DNA from: Atriophallophorus winterbourni
Taxonomy: Eukaryota; Platyhelminthes; Trematoda; Plagiorchiida; Microphallidae
Length of the DNA stretch: 64,000 nt
Direction of reading: 5' to 3'
Assembly: GCA_013407085.1 (NCBI GenBank)
Contig: JACCGJ010001637.1
Span: 62,001 to 126,000 of the forward strand
Of this stretch, positions 45,366-57,677 are shown one piece after another (position 1 is the first letter of the stretch; the number at the start of each line of letters is the position of its first letter). Position numbers and translations under genes: made by a program. Under the pieces are notes generated by a model. That model was not told the origin of the DNA. It saw only the letters and a program-made list of their open reading frames with translations, and searched no databases.

Positions 45366-45771
45366 GACCATACAGTCCTCTTTTACTTGTGCCTTTCCCA
45401 AGACCAAGAGGACCGTATGGTCCTCTTTACAAAATATAATGTAAATATCTTGATAAAAACAAAAACGTCATTCCAAAGACTTTAAGTTTCAACTCAAATA
45501 CTCATCTTTCACCAATGAATTATTTAGAGTCAAATCTCACCTGGTGTATGTGCCATTTTAGTTACAAAAATGAACTTTTAAGGAGAACAGAACAGTACGT
45601 CTATAGCTCGCAAAGACCTTCTGCATAGTGATGGAATGACGCACACTGAGAGCCAGACAGTCTAAGAACGATGCTTCGACATGTGTGGACTCGTTCAAAC
45701 CTCGCAGCAACCGAATATTGTTCACTGTTTAATTATTAGAACAGTTATCCAAGAGAGGACCGTATGGTCCT
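45366..45771. promoter_or_regulatory. Right subterminal palindromes of piggyBac 2
   Basis: Three copies: 45366-45378 (one change), 45409-45424 and 45756-45771; the last two read AGGACCGTATGGTCCT in full. The outermost lies three bases from the inverted repeat. Confidence 0.65.
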
Positions 45772-45791
45772 TTTGGTCGCTAAAGGGTTAA

Positions 45792-47485
45792 AGGATGTTT
45801 TTACTTGATTTATACACAGAGCATATTGTATCGTTTTACTTCAAGATTTGGATTCATCCTCTATGCATCTTTGGAAACTATCTCGTCCAATACAATTAAT
45901 CCTAACTTTTGTAAATTTCAATCCCATTGTGAATCATTATCTTAGTTTCAATGAGATAAGTTTATTGCATTGTTAAATAATCCATATTTTCATATTCGTC
46001 TATCCATCTATTCGAATGTTATGAGAATTTGATTTTGTGGTGTGATTCCCTCCCTAAGATTGCAAACAACATTTACAATAATTATTTGTAGTAAGATCGA
46101 CTGATTTAAGTTCTCTTTCCATTGGGCTTGTTGCCCGTGGAAAACTGAACTAAAGAACGTAGCGGTAAATAAGTAAATATAATTATAAGCAATGACAATA
46201 TATTAAATATGATGGTCAAGTGTGTCTTGCAAACGGGACGTCGCTGGTTCCAAAGCGTCGTTTTTATACATTTGAGGAAGCGTGCTACCTAAATTTGAAC
46301 GAAGATTGGCATTGAACTTGACCACAAAATTACTTCATTAACAGGTGAGCCTCAATCACATATACAAACCGGAAAACATTTTGGGTAAAAATAAAGATTA
46401 AATCTGGGGTATTACAAAATGACGTTAGAATTTGTAGCAAAATTCCGTAAATGACAATTTTTGGAATCATCTGTTTACGCGAACAATATCACGTAGGACA
46501 ATCGATTTGAAAGAGTTTGTCACCTGAACAGGCGTTTATATAAATTTCACTAAAAAGTATGAATTTTTAATCTTTATCCAACTAAACTGGGCCAGTGAAG
46601 TTCAAAAAGTATGCGTGTATGAATTTTTCATCAATGATACGATCAATTTCATAAGTATTTTGTTTTATTAACATCAATTGATCAGTCTGCAGAAACATTT
46701 ATCCTAGATTTTATTAAAAAAACTTTATCACGATTATGCAAACCCTTGTTCAAGGGCACTTGAATAAAAACGCAGTTGTGAATAGTTATTTCATTGAGCA
46801 CATCCGGAGTGGAAGTAGTTCTATGCGCGTTTGAGCATACATTGAGCAATCACAAATGTTGTGTTAAATCCATTTGAATAGGTTCAAAATGACTGCGATT
46901 TTCATAATACCGTTTTTCAAATCAAAGAATAAAGCAAAAAGCTAATATCAATCAACTTTTGTTCAGCAAACTAATTAAATTAAAAGCAGTTGCGTGCACC
47001 AATTCAGTTTAGCTTAAATGTTTCAAAATAAATTATAATTCCATAATGCTAACTATGCCTGTGAATAATTGCGTGATACGGTCAATCATACACTCAAAAA
47101 CTGTATTCGTGTTAGCAACGGATTCAGAGTAAATTGTTTTATTTTATCTATTGGAAATTGAGCAGAATAACAAAACTTTGTGAAACGTGGACAAAATAAA
47201 TTTTAAAGTGATCTTGTTCACAAGATTTGTACAACTGGGTAGGATCACGTTGTGTAACAACTAGATTTGTAAGCTTTCATTGCGCGTCATAGTGATTTTT
47301 AACCAGGGTATTTCTGAAAACGATTATTTTAACATTTTAATGTAGTCACAATATTTGAGGTATTACACCATACTCAACGTCACACATTGATGCAATTTCT
47401 GTTAAGATGCGCACAAGCCCGACCGATTGCACCACCAACATGATACATTCAAATTCTACCTATATCCCGAAACATAAGAGCGAAG
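45792..47485. other. Non-coding AT-rich DNA
   Basis: No recognised frames or repeats. Confidence 0.4.
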
Positions 47486-47489
47486 AACT

Positions 47490-49330
47490 CCATGTCAGAA
47501 TTTGCAGGCGCACTAGAAAATGGTTGAGAAAGCGTAATTTGAAATGAGCTATCCACAAGATCGCCAGAAAAGTATCGATCTGGGCAAACTGTCGCAAATT
47601 GCGAGATCAAGTCACAAATCTCATCCAGGAGGATAAACAATATCACGAGCTTGAGCTGGAAGTAAGAATGCAACGGAATTACAAACTGCTTTATCAAAAT
47701 AATAACAACATTACGATGCTGAAACCCGGTGTTTTTCACATCATGAAAGATAACGAACTAAGTAATTCTGTCCTAGAAACCACTAACGCTCTAGCCAGTT
47801 TTATTCACCAGTGTTCAGGCCAAAGAATGCAATACTGTCGTCGGAATTGTCAGCATCAATTGTGCCGGAGTCTATAAGCGATGTATGTATCAATCCTAAA
47901 ATAGTGCAGTACCACCTACGCAGGTTGAATATCAACAAGTCCCCGGTAGCTGACGGAATCACACCTGCAATCGTACGGTTATGCTGCATTCAATTGTGTT
48001 AACCACTTTGCGATTTATTTAATCACTTTTTGAGGGATGGTGTTGTACCGATTGCCTGGGAGAAAAAAATCATAACACCCATTTACAAAAATGAAACTCG
48101 TTTTGATCCAGCAAATTGCCGTCCGTTACACTCCTTCCTAGGATCTCAAAATTTATGCAGCGAATTGTCTGCGGACGAATTGTGAGTCATCTGGAAACCC
48201 AAAACTTGCTGTTTAGAGAGCAGCTGGATTTCGGAAGTCTCGTTCAAGCTTCCCTGACCTACTGCAGACAATGAACGACTGGACACAGGCAGCGGATTAG
48301 GGTGGTTGTGTACATGTATGTTACTTGGGCATATCAAAGGCGTTTGATCTCACGGACATTTCTATACTCCTGAGAAAGCTGCAGGATGTTGGTATAAATG
48401 GGTGCCTTCTTATCTGGCTGCGGAGCTACCATTTTGATCGCAAGGTAAATGTATGCATCACAGGTATCACACCTCTAGGGACATCGAAGCCACTTACGAT
48501 ATTCCACAAGGTTCGACACTTGGTCCGGTATTTTTTCATCTGCATCAAAGATCTTCCGAAGTTTGTCATAGCCAAAATGGCTTTCTATGCGGGTAATGCT
48601 AAACTTTGGATACAAATCACGCCAAGCGTGGATTGTTTACGCTTGTAATGCAATTTGGATGAACTGAACGGTTGGTCAAAGCAGAACAAGCTTATATTCA
48701 ACTACAGAAATTGCACAATGTTGCAAATAGGTTAAGATATCCTTTTATCCTACCACCTTGGACAACAACAAAAAACGACCTTGGCGTATGTATTAGTGGA
48801 AGTCTTAAGAATAGTATGTAATGCGAAGCAGTACACAACCAAGCTAGCCGCATGCTGGGTATGCTTCGGAGTATTTTCGGACGTGAAACATTCCCCATGC
48901 TCCTGAAAACGTACATTGATGGATTTCTCAGTGCAAGATTGGGCACAGAGCAACGAAATTGGTTGGCTGTCTCCGCAACCTACAATATGAGGATCGGCAC
49001 GTACATCTTAATTTGGATACAGTGCCTCGTAGACGGGTTCAATTGCAGGTAATCCTCACTTATAAAATAATGAACTCAAAGATGCATCCTCTAAGGCATC
49101 TATTTCGCCTTCGGTCAAGACATGTCAAACGTACTCACGCACTGGCATTTGATATTCCACATTCCCACCAGTACTGCCGTCGTTCCTTCTACTCGGTGCG
49201 CGTTTGTTTCTTATGAAACTCCTTACCGTCAGATGTTGTACAATCAGCTAGTGAAAGGATATTCATGAAAAAACTGGATATATTTATTCGTAGTTGTTTC
49301 ACCCTACATACCGTTTATATAACTTAGTAG
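47490..49330 (+). pseudogene. CR1-like LINE ORF2, linker to C-terminus
   Basis: Plus strand: linker with RKLRDQVTNLIQEDKQYHEL, RLNINKSPVADGITPAIV (entry to RT), FNHFLRDGVVPIAWEKKIIT, PIYKNETRFDPANCRP, LGISKAFDLTDISILLRKLQ (palm Asp replaced), LLIWLRSYHFDRKVNV, IPQGSTLGPVFF, FYAGNAKLW (degraded FADD), NDLGVCISGSL, RMLGMLRSIFGRETFPMLLK, ILTYKIMNSKM and a tail NSLPSDVVQSASERIFMKKL. This is the most complete RT of the CR1 type in the window though frames change at least six times. The 3' end is near 49320. Endonuclease is absent. Confidence 0.8.
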
Positions 49331-50550
49331 AGTAACTTCACACGACATTTATCCTAACGAATATTTTTCCATCATTCCGAGACAATACATGACATTATTT
49401 CTAACTTCAAAACCGTCAAACTTCGTAGTGCCTCAATTTTTTGTATATATTTATTCTATACGAATGCCCTACGGTGTTGAACAGCTACAGGCAATTTATG
49501 TCACATGTTTTTAAATCTACTTTACTTTTTAAATTACTAGCACACATGATTTAACCAGTTTCAATGGAGAAAGTCAATTTTTATAAAGTTATTAACCTTT
49601 TTTTACTGAAAAACACTCCAAATATAATGCTAAACGAACAAATAAGCAATGTTTAATTAAAATAAACAAAACACACACTTTTAACGTATTTCAAGTTTTG
49701 ACTGCCTTTGGCGTTTTTCCCCAATAGTGTGCCTCAACTATGCATGGAGCTGAAACCATTTATTTGCCTTGCAGTAACGTGCAAGGCCGTAACTTGAGCG
49801 CTCACATATATTATCTTTACAATAATTCAACGTTTATACCATAAGCATTTCGGCACTCTCGTTCATTTGGTTATCTCTAACGGATTCATATGCATTTTAA
49901 CTTGTCCACACCTTTTCGACTGCTGGCCTTTAACCAATATTATTATAGACAGCACAGCGGTAACCCTTTTCGGAAATATTTCTACAAATGTGGATCGGTA
50001 ATTTTGGTCTCCCATCCACTATTATTATGGATTGCTGATCCAAGTTCCATTCTAAACTTTTCGCGAATTCAACAAAAATTTAGGTCTGAAACACATCTTA
50101 AAAATGTTTATTACCCTTTCGCCGGAGAACTAGTTAAACAGTCTCATTGACAGCTCAAAGCTGCTCTAATGTCACATTTACTCAAGAAATACTTTGTCGA
50201 AAAACTGCCATCAATCTTTCTTGGCATTAATGCCCTAGTATACGGACACGCTTTGGACGCTCTTGTGAATTCCTAACATCGTTTGCTGTTTCAGCAAACC
50301 TTATTTGTTAATAGTTTTGTGATCTTTCATACTTCAATTACGTGCAACTCCCACTCGCCCATACACCGATCACATTTAGGTTCCCAGTGATTAAAAATTA
50401 GTGTTTTTTTGTTTTCGATCGAAATGATCACACACGCAAACGCATACAAGAGTCAGAATCAAAAATTTCGAACAAATTTGCCGTTCTGAAAAACATTTTG
50501 TCATCGGACAAAACCATGCTTCAGTGATGCTCAGTATAGATTGCTAAAAG
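49331..50550. other. Non-coding AT-rich DNA
   Basis: Nothing recognised; a frame at 49890-50150 has no motif. Confidence 0.4.
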
Positions 50551-50814
50551 GCAGCTTTCTTCGGACCAGTTTGCAACGTGAAAGCGCCCTTCCAACTTCA
50601 CACTAGAAGCGATAATCTTGAAGTTGACAATTTTACTTCAACCTTATCCAGCCTTATTGACCCCAGTAAGCCACATCGACGCAATCAGACCAACTGTGAA
50701 TCTTCTCTCTCCCCGAATTTCTGGCTCACGACACCAGATCGAAAATCTCGAACAAACCATATAATCAGATGTCCTGCCAACCTTGTACTTTACTCAAATA
50801 ATTTTTTTAATTGA
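50551..50814 (+). CDS. Candidate exon, unassigned
   Basis: After an acceptor-like AAAAG at 50550 an open frame reads AAFFGPVCNVKAPFQLHTRS, then a Ser/Asn/Thr-rich stretch (DNFTSTLSSLIDPSKPH) to a stop at 50814. Polar and intrinsically disordered in look; no domain. Could be the last exon of a host gene or chance. Confidence 0.25.
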   Translation, partial: AAFFGPVCNVKAPFQLHTRSDNLEVDNFTSTLSSLIDPSKPHRRNQTNCESSLSPNFWLTTPDRKSRTNHIIRCPANLVLYSNNFFN

Positions 50815-53800
50815 ACCAATTGAATTACTTCTAACGTTCAATGAAAGAGAATTGTATTGTGTTCATCGGTATTTATTTCATTCGATTTATTAAATATAGT
50901 TCCTAATTGTTTTATTTTTAGGCATACATATAAATGTGTAATGATTTGAATGTATACTCCACACCATGTTCGTCTTTAGGACACTTGTGTCATGCGTGTT
51001 TACTTGGATTTGTATATCGAGTTGGGGAGCGTAGTGTGTCAAGATAAGAATAGCACACGTCTTTAGTGATGCTATCTCCATTGGATCAACCCATAAACTC
51101 TTTTTTCCACCGATTATTGTAATGAAACAATGTTGATTCTGGCTTCATTACTGAAATTACTTTGAGCCAAAACAATCTATCGCATGCAAATCGTTGAAAA
51201 TCTCCTAAATAATAATACGAAATCGTTCGCCAGACACAACTGGTTATGTTTTATTAATTTTAATCATCCTCGAGCAATTGGCAGATGTTTGAATGTAATT
51301 CCAGAAGCGTAACTTAAATGTCAAATATATAAATTTCTCTTATTGTCCGAAATCGGTAACTGTGAACAGAAGTCCATAATACAGTATTGTGATGCTCACA
51401 TCCCCCGCACATCATACTGTTTGTACCGTTAGACTCCCGATACAGCAATATGCAATCGGATTACGCGAGCAAGCAGACAAACACACTGATCCTACCTATG
51501 CAAGACCAAACGTTTGCGAAATTCACACTACGTGCGGACGAGTGTGTAAATGGATCATGATCTTTCTTAGCAAGCTAAACGTCTATTTCGAATTGAGCAA
51601 TGTAGGATTTGTGATGTAAATTTAATTTGTAAGATTTTATCTTGCTTTGCATAAAGGGATGAACATGAGGCTTAAATTTACTAAAGTCTGCATGAAATAA
51701 TTTGATGTGATCTTGTTATCAAGGAAACGGTTTTAAGGGAACGTGCTATGAGGGCAAAATTTTTACAGAAAATGAGATATTAATAATGAAACCAAAAAAT
51801 TAAGTATTACGTTTGTCTGAAGCAAATGTAACCATGCAAATTTTCACATCGCGCATAAAGAATATGCGTTACTTATAAAAAGATATTTTCAATATTTCTT
51901 AACAAATAATACTTGAAAACTAACAACTTTAAGAATAGTATGACACAAAGGTTACATAAATCAATTTACATTAAAGTTGTCTTAAGTGATAATATTTGTC
52001 TGCATCACACGGAAATTGTGCACCTGTGGTTCGTCAAAATATAAAAAGGTCGTATCTCAGATGGATTTCAGAACAAATGTATTGGCTAAATTGTTGAAAA
52101 TAAAACATTAGTAAGATGAAATTGAATGTAATCTAGCTTGATAAACGGTACTTGATCGAACATAGCAAGCAAACGAGTGTTGCTAGCGGATAACTGTTTG
52201 TTTAGGAAATTAGCTTCGTATTAGAGGCACACCTACTTTTCATATAATAAAGACACAAAAATATGATAAACACCTGCTTTCATCAAATGCATGCACCTCT
52301 CAAATATACTTTTGCTGGAACATGTGGTCTTCAAACTCCAACTCTGCTCTCCTTAGTCCATTTGGATGAAACGTTAGGTAACCGAAAATGTGATCCGTTT
52401 ATAATATGCAAAAGGAATATTATAGCGGTAAGCCACACAAAGTTCGTTTGACCAACATTGATGAATTACATATCGTCGGATACCAGCTGACGTTATCCAT
52501 CTTCTCATACTTCTGAAGATGTTGTCGCTCGAAACGTTCTAATGCAGTCCTCCCGAAACAGGAAATTTTACGAGTTCGCAATTGTCGTCCTCGGTAGTTT
52601 CAGCTCTTTTGTTGTGCCGGAAGATGATCTTCTGCAAATCATTCGAAAGCTAGCCATTAGTGCTCATCACCAATTCACTTTGCATCTCCACAGTATGGCC
52701 AGACGAACTCCAATGCTTGTAAAACATTGAACATTTTCATTCATCAAATGAATATCCGCTTCATCACAAATTTGAAATAACTTTTTGCATCAAAATTAGC
52801 AATTTTTTACAGAATAAAAGATTTCTTTCAAATATCAGCTTAAAATCAAATATAATATCAACACTCTTAAATTTATTCTCAATTTAACGATAGTGTGATT
52901 AAAATATAACGATAATATATAAGACATTGCGCTATCGAGCACATTGTGGTGCTTTCTCCGACTATTTGTTAGGTAAATTCACGGCCATGTCTAGAATAAT
53001 TTGAAATTTTTGACCAAAATACGAGTAATTCACACATTAAATCAATTATATGGGATATACTTTAATAAATGAATTAACGATTAGATGAAATTTTGTAACT
53101 TTAGCTAATATGCTGTGAGAAGCATATAAGATTTTAATAGTAACCTTCACACGCGAAGGCTATTATTAGAAATAGAATATTCGTCTTATTAAAATGGAAT
53201 CTAGTACCAATAAGAAAATTGCTTATCATAAGAACAGCATTTATAATTACAAAGTTGTCATCGGATAGACTGGCCGCCAACATACTCGAACAATTTTTGA
53301 CAATATTTAACGTTGAATCACAATAATCACAATTAATCTATTAGCTTCAAATATAGTGTTTCTGAAAATCTGAAAATACCATCAGCAAACTAATCATATT
53401 TAATATGGAAAAAGTCCTCATTCCTTTGTATTTCCATCGCACACACAATATCTGTTTCGTACCGTTTGAACTTACCAATTTGGATCAGAACTATCAGCAT
53501 TTGTTTGCTTTGATTTATTTGCCCCGAGTTAACATTATAAATATTGTCGATGTCTTTTGCATATGATCTATTATTCATGGCACAACAAAACGTGATACAC
53601 AGAATAATGTTCTGATTGTGAATTTCGTGTGCAAACAAATATATGTTTTCAGCTTTTAGAAGTCCGTGAACAAACTTGTATTTTGAGTCATTGACTTACA
53701 AAGAACTACGGTTTTCAATTACATATTAAAAATGACTCCCGATCATCCACCCGAATGCTTATTTACGACCAATGTTTCCAGCGGCAAACAATCCTAGCAT

Positions 53801-53867
53801 TTACAAAGCATTTACAAGATTAAGTTCAGTGAAATTGAAGCAGTAGCATATCTGAAAAGGCAAAACC
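50815..53867. other. Non-coding DNA
   Basis: About 52512-52540 has CTGAAGATG and CTCGAAACGTT, a signature shared with the repeat at 54771. No genes seen. Confidence 0.4.
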
Positions 53868-54116
53868 TTGTCTAACTTGGTCCTTAAGAATAGCTATACC
53901 ATTTCAATAGAAAAGTCAGTTTGGCTTACGGTCAATTGCCTAACAGGCTTAGATACAAATATTGAGAAGGTGGAAAGTGAATTAGCCATGAGTACTAATC
54001 AAAAGGTTTCGAAGGACAACGCTCCTCCCTCATCCTCCTACATTCTCCAACCCTCCTGCACAAAACAATCGCATGATGCGCCGAATCGTCAGACGATGTC
54101 AATTACGAAACCGTAA
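53868..54116 (+). CDS. Candidate frame, unassigned
   Basis: 82 codons ending TAA: NIEKVESELAMSTNQKVSKD then APPSSSYILQPS, a polar Ser/Pro-rich tail. First codon is not ATG. Local base composition is less AT-rich than the surroundings. No motif; may be an exon or chance. Confidence 0.2.
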   Translation: MSNLVLKNSYTISIEKSVWLTVNCLTGLDTNIEKVESELAMSTNQKVSKDNAPPSSSYILQPSCTKQSHDAPNRQTMSITKP

Positions 54117-54770
54117 TAATTCAGGTTTCCAAATTATTGCACAACAACTGTTTAAGCGAAAAATATGACAAGATGGACAACATCGGCAGCAATCGAACGA
54201 TATGCAATTCGTCAATATCGGTCAAACGAGCCTTGTGTGGCGAGGGTAGGAAGTATACCGGTTGGCATGAAATCGATTGGCAAATCAGCTCGAACTGACA
54301 ACAGGGATAGACATGATTCATGATCATTGTTGTGGTTGTTGATTTGTCTATATAAGATAAACGTGTGTTTTATTATTGGTCTTTGGTGTAGTGAATACCT
54401 TTGACCAATCGGCTGATGTTGTGGCACTCGTGGGTGAATACGATTTGCGTTGAAAAGTTTGACCCCAGGGATGAATGAAGACAATCGATGCGCGTGCGTG
54501 CAACACGAGGAGAGTATAGTGGTTGATAATGGACCGATTACCCGAATGCTGCAATAGGTGTCCAGATGTTCACCAGCTGTCATTTCCACCTTCTATCCCC
54601 TACCGCTGCAATATTTCGTTTATTAGCTTATTGAGCGCTTATTCAGGAATCGCATTGTGATTCGACATTTGAGCAACTTTGTTCTTTAATGTATTGGAAA
54701 AGTTTGATGACCGATTGTGTAATCATATTCATTAAATAGAACGTTTGTAATGCATCGGTTAGAGCAGTCT

Positions 54771-54983
54771 ATTGGTAACGTTTCGCATCAGACACAGAAG
54801 CTTCGTCGGACCAAGTGAGTCAGTAGCAAGGTGTGCGTGCATTTTAATCTCACCGGTCTATTTTAACGAGCTCAGCGCCAACAAGAATTTCATTGAGAGC
54901 TCAGAATTTTTCATCTAAATACTATTTAAGCTGACACTATTGATCTAATGATGCTTCTTCGTCAAATGTGAAACGTTACCAAT
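54771..54983. repeat. Foldback with ATTGGTAACGTTTC arms
   Basis: Left arm 54771-54807 and right arm 54948-54983 are imperfect inverted copies, the outer 14 bases perfect (ATTGGTAACGTTTC). Part recurs at 63140-63295. Confidence 0.6.
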
Positions 54984-55750
54984 TAACTTGGTTGTTTGTT
55001 TTAGCCCCATTGAATGGTGATTTCAAATGATGATTACTTTTATCACCTGAATATCTTATAACACCTGATTATGTTTTCTGCATAGAATGACGGCAAACTG
55101 CCGGAAATCGGCTGTGGTATGCAACTGCCGGTTGTAATCAACGTGCTTTATTTATTCTAGTGTTGTTATTATCACAGAAGTTCACTTTCGGGGATTTTAG
55201 CTAAGTAGACATTATCTTCATTAATACATACCGTATATAATCAGAATTGATTGTGATTCTTCTTTAGGGATGTATGTAGAACCAGAGTTATCTCGCGTAA
55301 AATAATCATTATTTAATGATTGAATTTTCAAGTAACGTTCATTTGACGTGAACATAGAATATCTTGCATAGACATTTGCCTCAATCTACACGTTTGCATC
55401 TTTATTCATTATGTTATCGACATAAATGTTCAAATAGCGCCTCGTATATTAAGCGTAACGTTGTGTATTTCATTTTCGCTGCTGACATTGTTGCAATGAT
55501 GAGTTTGCCAGATCATCCCCGCATTGCATCGTGTTCAGTTAAAGACTCGGGAGAAACAGTTATAGCTATAGTATATTTAGATAAAAGATATTGATTGGAG
55601 TATATATATATATATATATTCTTATATTCAACGGTGATTAAAACCTTTCGATATACCTATATTTATTCGGTAATCGTGTACATTAATTTTCGAAAATAAA
55701 ATAATTTCTGTCGCAGAATAGAAAAGTTATTGGTGTGCACCTTTTTAAAT
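54984..55750. other. Non-coding AT-rich DNA
   Basis: A frame at 55364-55594 has no motif; an AT run lies at about 55602-55620. Confidence 0.4.
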
Positions 55751-55802
55751 AACCCTTTTAACTATAAAACACATTTGCATGCATCTCCTTCACACAAAAA
55801 CA

Positions 55803-55844
55803 CCCCACGACCGGTTTCGTGCTGTTTGCACTCATCAGGTAGGG
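55803..55844 (-). ncRNA. Hammerhead ribozyme, type I, intact core
   Basis: Minus strand: stem I CCCTAC, CTGATGA, stem II GTGC-AAACA-GCAC, GAAA, stem III ACC/GGT without loop, GTC, stem I return GTGGGG (five Watson-Crick pairs and one G-U). Self-cleavage expected after the C at plus position 55809. Compared with 37797-37838 the one stem I change keeps pairing. Confidence 0.9.
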
Positions 55845-56039
55845 ACAGTAGGATCAGGATCCGCATGCGCTTGAAACAGTGGAAGAATGGTAAACAAGTT
55901 GCGCTTGTATGCCACTGTTGGGTAAGGTTGGTACGACCAACCTGTTCAATCGCATGAGGCCCCACTCATGTAGACTGGGTTTAAAACCCCTGACCATAAA
56001 TATAAAACACATTTGCATGCATCTTCTTCACACAAAACA

Positions 56040-56081
56040 CCACACGACCGGTTTTGTGCTGTTTGCACTCATCAGGTAGGG
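56040..56081 (-). ncRNA. Hammerhead ribozyme, second of the dimer, core mutated
   Basis: Same layout as the copy at 55803. GAAA reads AAAA (invariant G12 lost) and stem I has one mismatch. CTGATGA, stem II and GTC are kept. Expected to be inactive or very slow on its own. Confidence 0.8.
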
Positions 56082-56243
56082 GCAGTAGAATCAGGATCCG
56101 AATGCGCAAATGTGTTTTATATTTATGGTCATGGGTTTTAAACTCAGTCTACATGAGTGGGGGCTCATGTGATTGAACAGGTTGGTCGTACCAACCTTAC
56201 CCAACAGTGGCATACAAGCGCAACTTGTTTAACCCATTTAACT

Positions 56244-57600
56244 CTATTTTCTGTGGATTGCCAACATTTTAATATTCATTCATTATGAGTGATATTTAAC
56301 GCTGAATATTTATTTAAAATGTTTAGTAGCGTCCTACGAAAGTTGGATTCCATAATTCTGTGAAGCATCCAGATGATAAGATTTTGGCTTGAATTTTGGA
56401 TGAGTTACTAAATACCCAGTTCGCCAAACCCATGCAATCGCGTATTAAAAGATATATTATTTTTCAAGCCTAAATTTATAGTTTATGATTTGTAGAATAC
56501 AAATACAAATTGTTTACTCAATTTTTTATCCTAAAAGATCAATTATCCGCAAATAGGTCTCAGAAAATACATTAATCGTCTATCATGAGTTCGTTGCTAA
56601 ATATCTCTCATTTGTGAATGTGGTTCTATAACTTAATTAATAGTTAACAGAATACGACGTTGATTTAATTGAACAACAACTAATTGGGACAGTCGAAACG
56701 CAGCAAAAACCACCGTAAAATAACAACCGGCTATGTATTTACGAATAAATTTTGCTTTTGACAATGCATACCAAACTAATCAAGCGAAATATGCCGCATA
56801 ATCTAATCAGATTCACACCGTTCATCATCGCAAAGCGGATTGTTTCACTCCCGATAATTACTGGAGATAATGAGTGAAAAATGACACTCGTTATCAAATT
56901 ATTCAGGATAACTAGAACAATGCGATTTTGAATAATGTACACTTTCGGCTCAGATGATAAATAATCCTTAAAATCCCGATGAAAATTGTACTAATAGATA
57001 TTAAAAGCTGTGGATCTTTGAAAACTTGCAGTTCAATATTTTAACCCGATTCTGTAAATGATCAAAATTTAGTAATTAAATATTTTACTTGTGTGGAGCG
57101 GTACAATATATGTGATTATTAAATCACTAGTGAAATTAATTTCGTATTTCTCGCACTTGATTCCCGAGAGGATGATCAAAAGTTGTATCACATTTTTATT
57201 TCGAATGTAGTGATAGAACACCAGTAAAAAACTAGTGCATTGTGTAGCTCACAGTTTGGAAATGTTCAAAAATGTTGGTTTTTCCTGTCATCGAAACGAC
57301 AACTTTTGTGATGTTTCAGAGGATATGGATTAGATAATTGCATGAGAACATATGCCTATAAAAGTGTCGTTTATGGATGAGAATTGGGTATATATTCATT
57401 TTTGCATATAACTCTGAATTCAAATCTCGAAGATGGAGCAACCTATTTTTAATAGAGGTTACTGAAGTCAGATTTCATTATGTGATTTTGTCTATATAAT
57501 AGATTCAAACGAAACTTCATTTATCAAGAATCGACTAAACATTATAATTATTCTACTGTTGGAACTTTTGCGAGCCAGTGTAGGAAAATTAGATTGCTCG
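56244..57600. other. Non-coding AT-rich DNA
   Basis: Downstream of the GPCR gene; nothing recognised. Confidence 0.4.
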
Positions 57601-57608
57601 GAATGAAT

Positions 57609-57614
57609 TTTATT
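57609..57614 (-). terminator. Poly(A) signal of the GPCR gene
   Basis: AATAAA on the minus strand, 64 bases beyond the stop codon. Confidence 0.65.
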
Positions 57615-57677
57615 TGTACATTTTAAACATCGTTACGGATCAGCTACCACAAAATTTAAATTCTTCGGTGTTGAGGT

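Larger units (their letters stand above)
43128..45787 (-). mobile_element. piggyBac element 2, ends intact
   Basis: 2660 bp bounded by perfect 13-bp terminal inverted repeats, CCCTTTAGCGACC (43128-43140) and its complement (45775-45787), flanked on both sides by TTAA (43124-43127, 45788-45791). This is the classical piggyBac signature. The transposase gene reads on the minus strand and has an internal deletion. Five palindromes of the type GGACCGTATGGTCC lie near the ends. Perfect ends mean it could still be moved by a related transposase. Confidence 0.95.
55751..56243. mobile_element. Hammerhead-repeat insertion, dimer plus inverted tail
   Basis: Flanked by 13-bp near-identical repeats AACCCTTTTAACT (55751-55763) and AACCCATTTAACT (56231-56243). 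Inside (55764-56230): a full unit and most of a second on the minus strand, each with a ribozyme, cleavage sites 237 bp apart. Then, from about 56106, an inverted partial unit that ends CAACTTGTTT. Layout and both outer ends match the 37.75-38.11 kb insertion. Confidence 0.88.

Noticed and set aside
52512..52540. CTGAAGA...GAAAC as a second hammerhead ribozyme
   Set aside because: The 11 bases between the core halves do not form stem II and no stem I partner is present.
54212..54589. 125-residue minus-strand frame
   Set aside because: Overlaps another open frame on the same strand and a sequence shared with 33.8 kb; no motif.
54753..54790. tRNA-like words (CGGTTAGAGC) suggesting a tRNA-derived SINE
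   Set aside because: No B box or cloverleaf could be found downstream; explained better as part of a foldback repeat.
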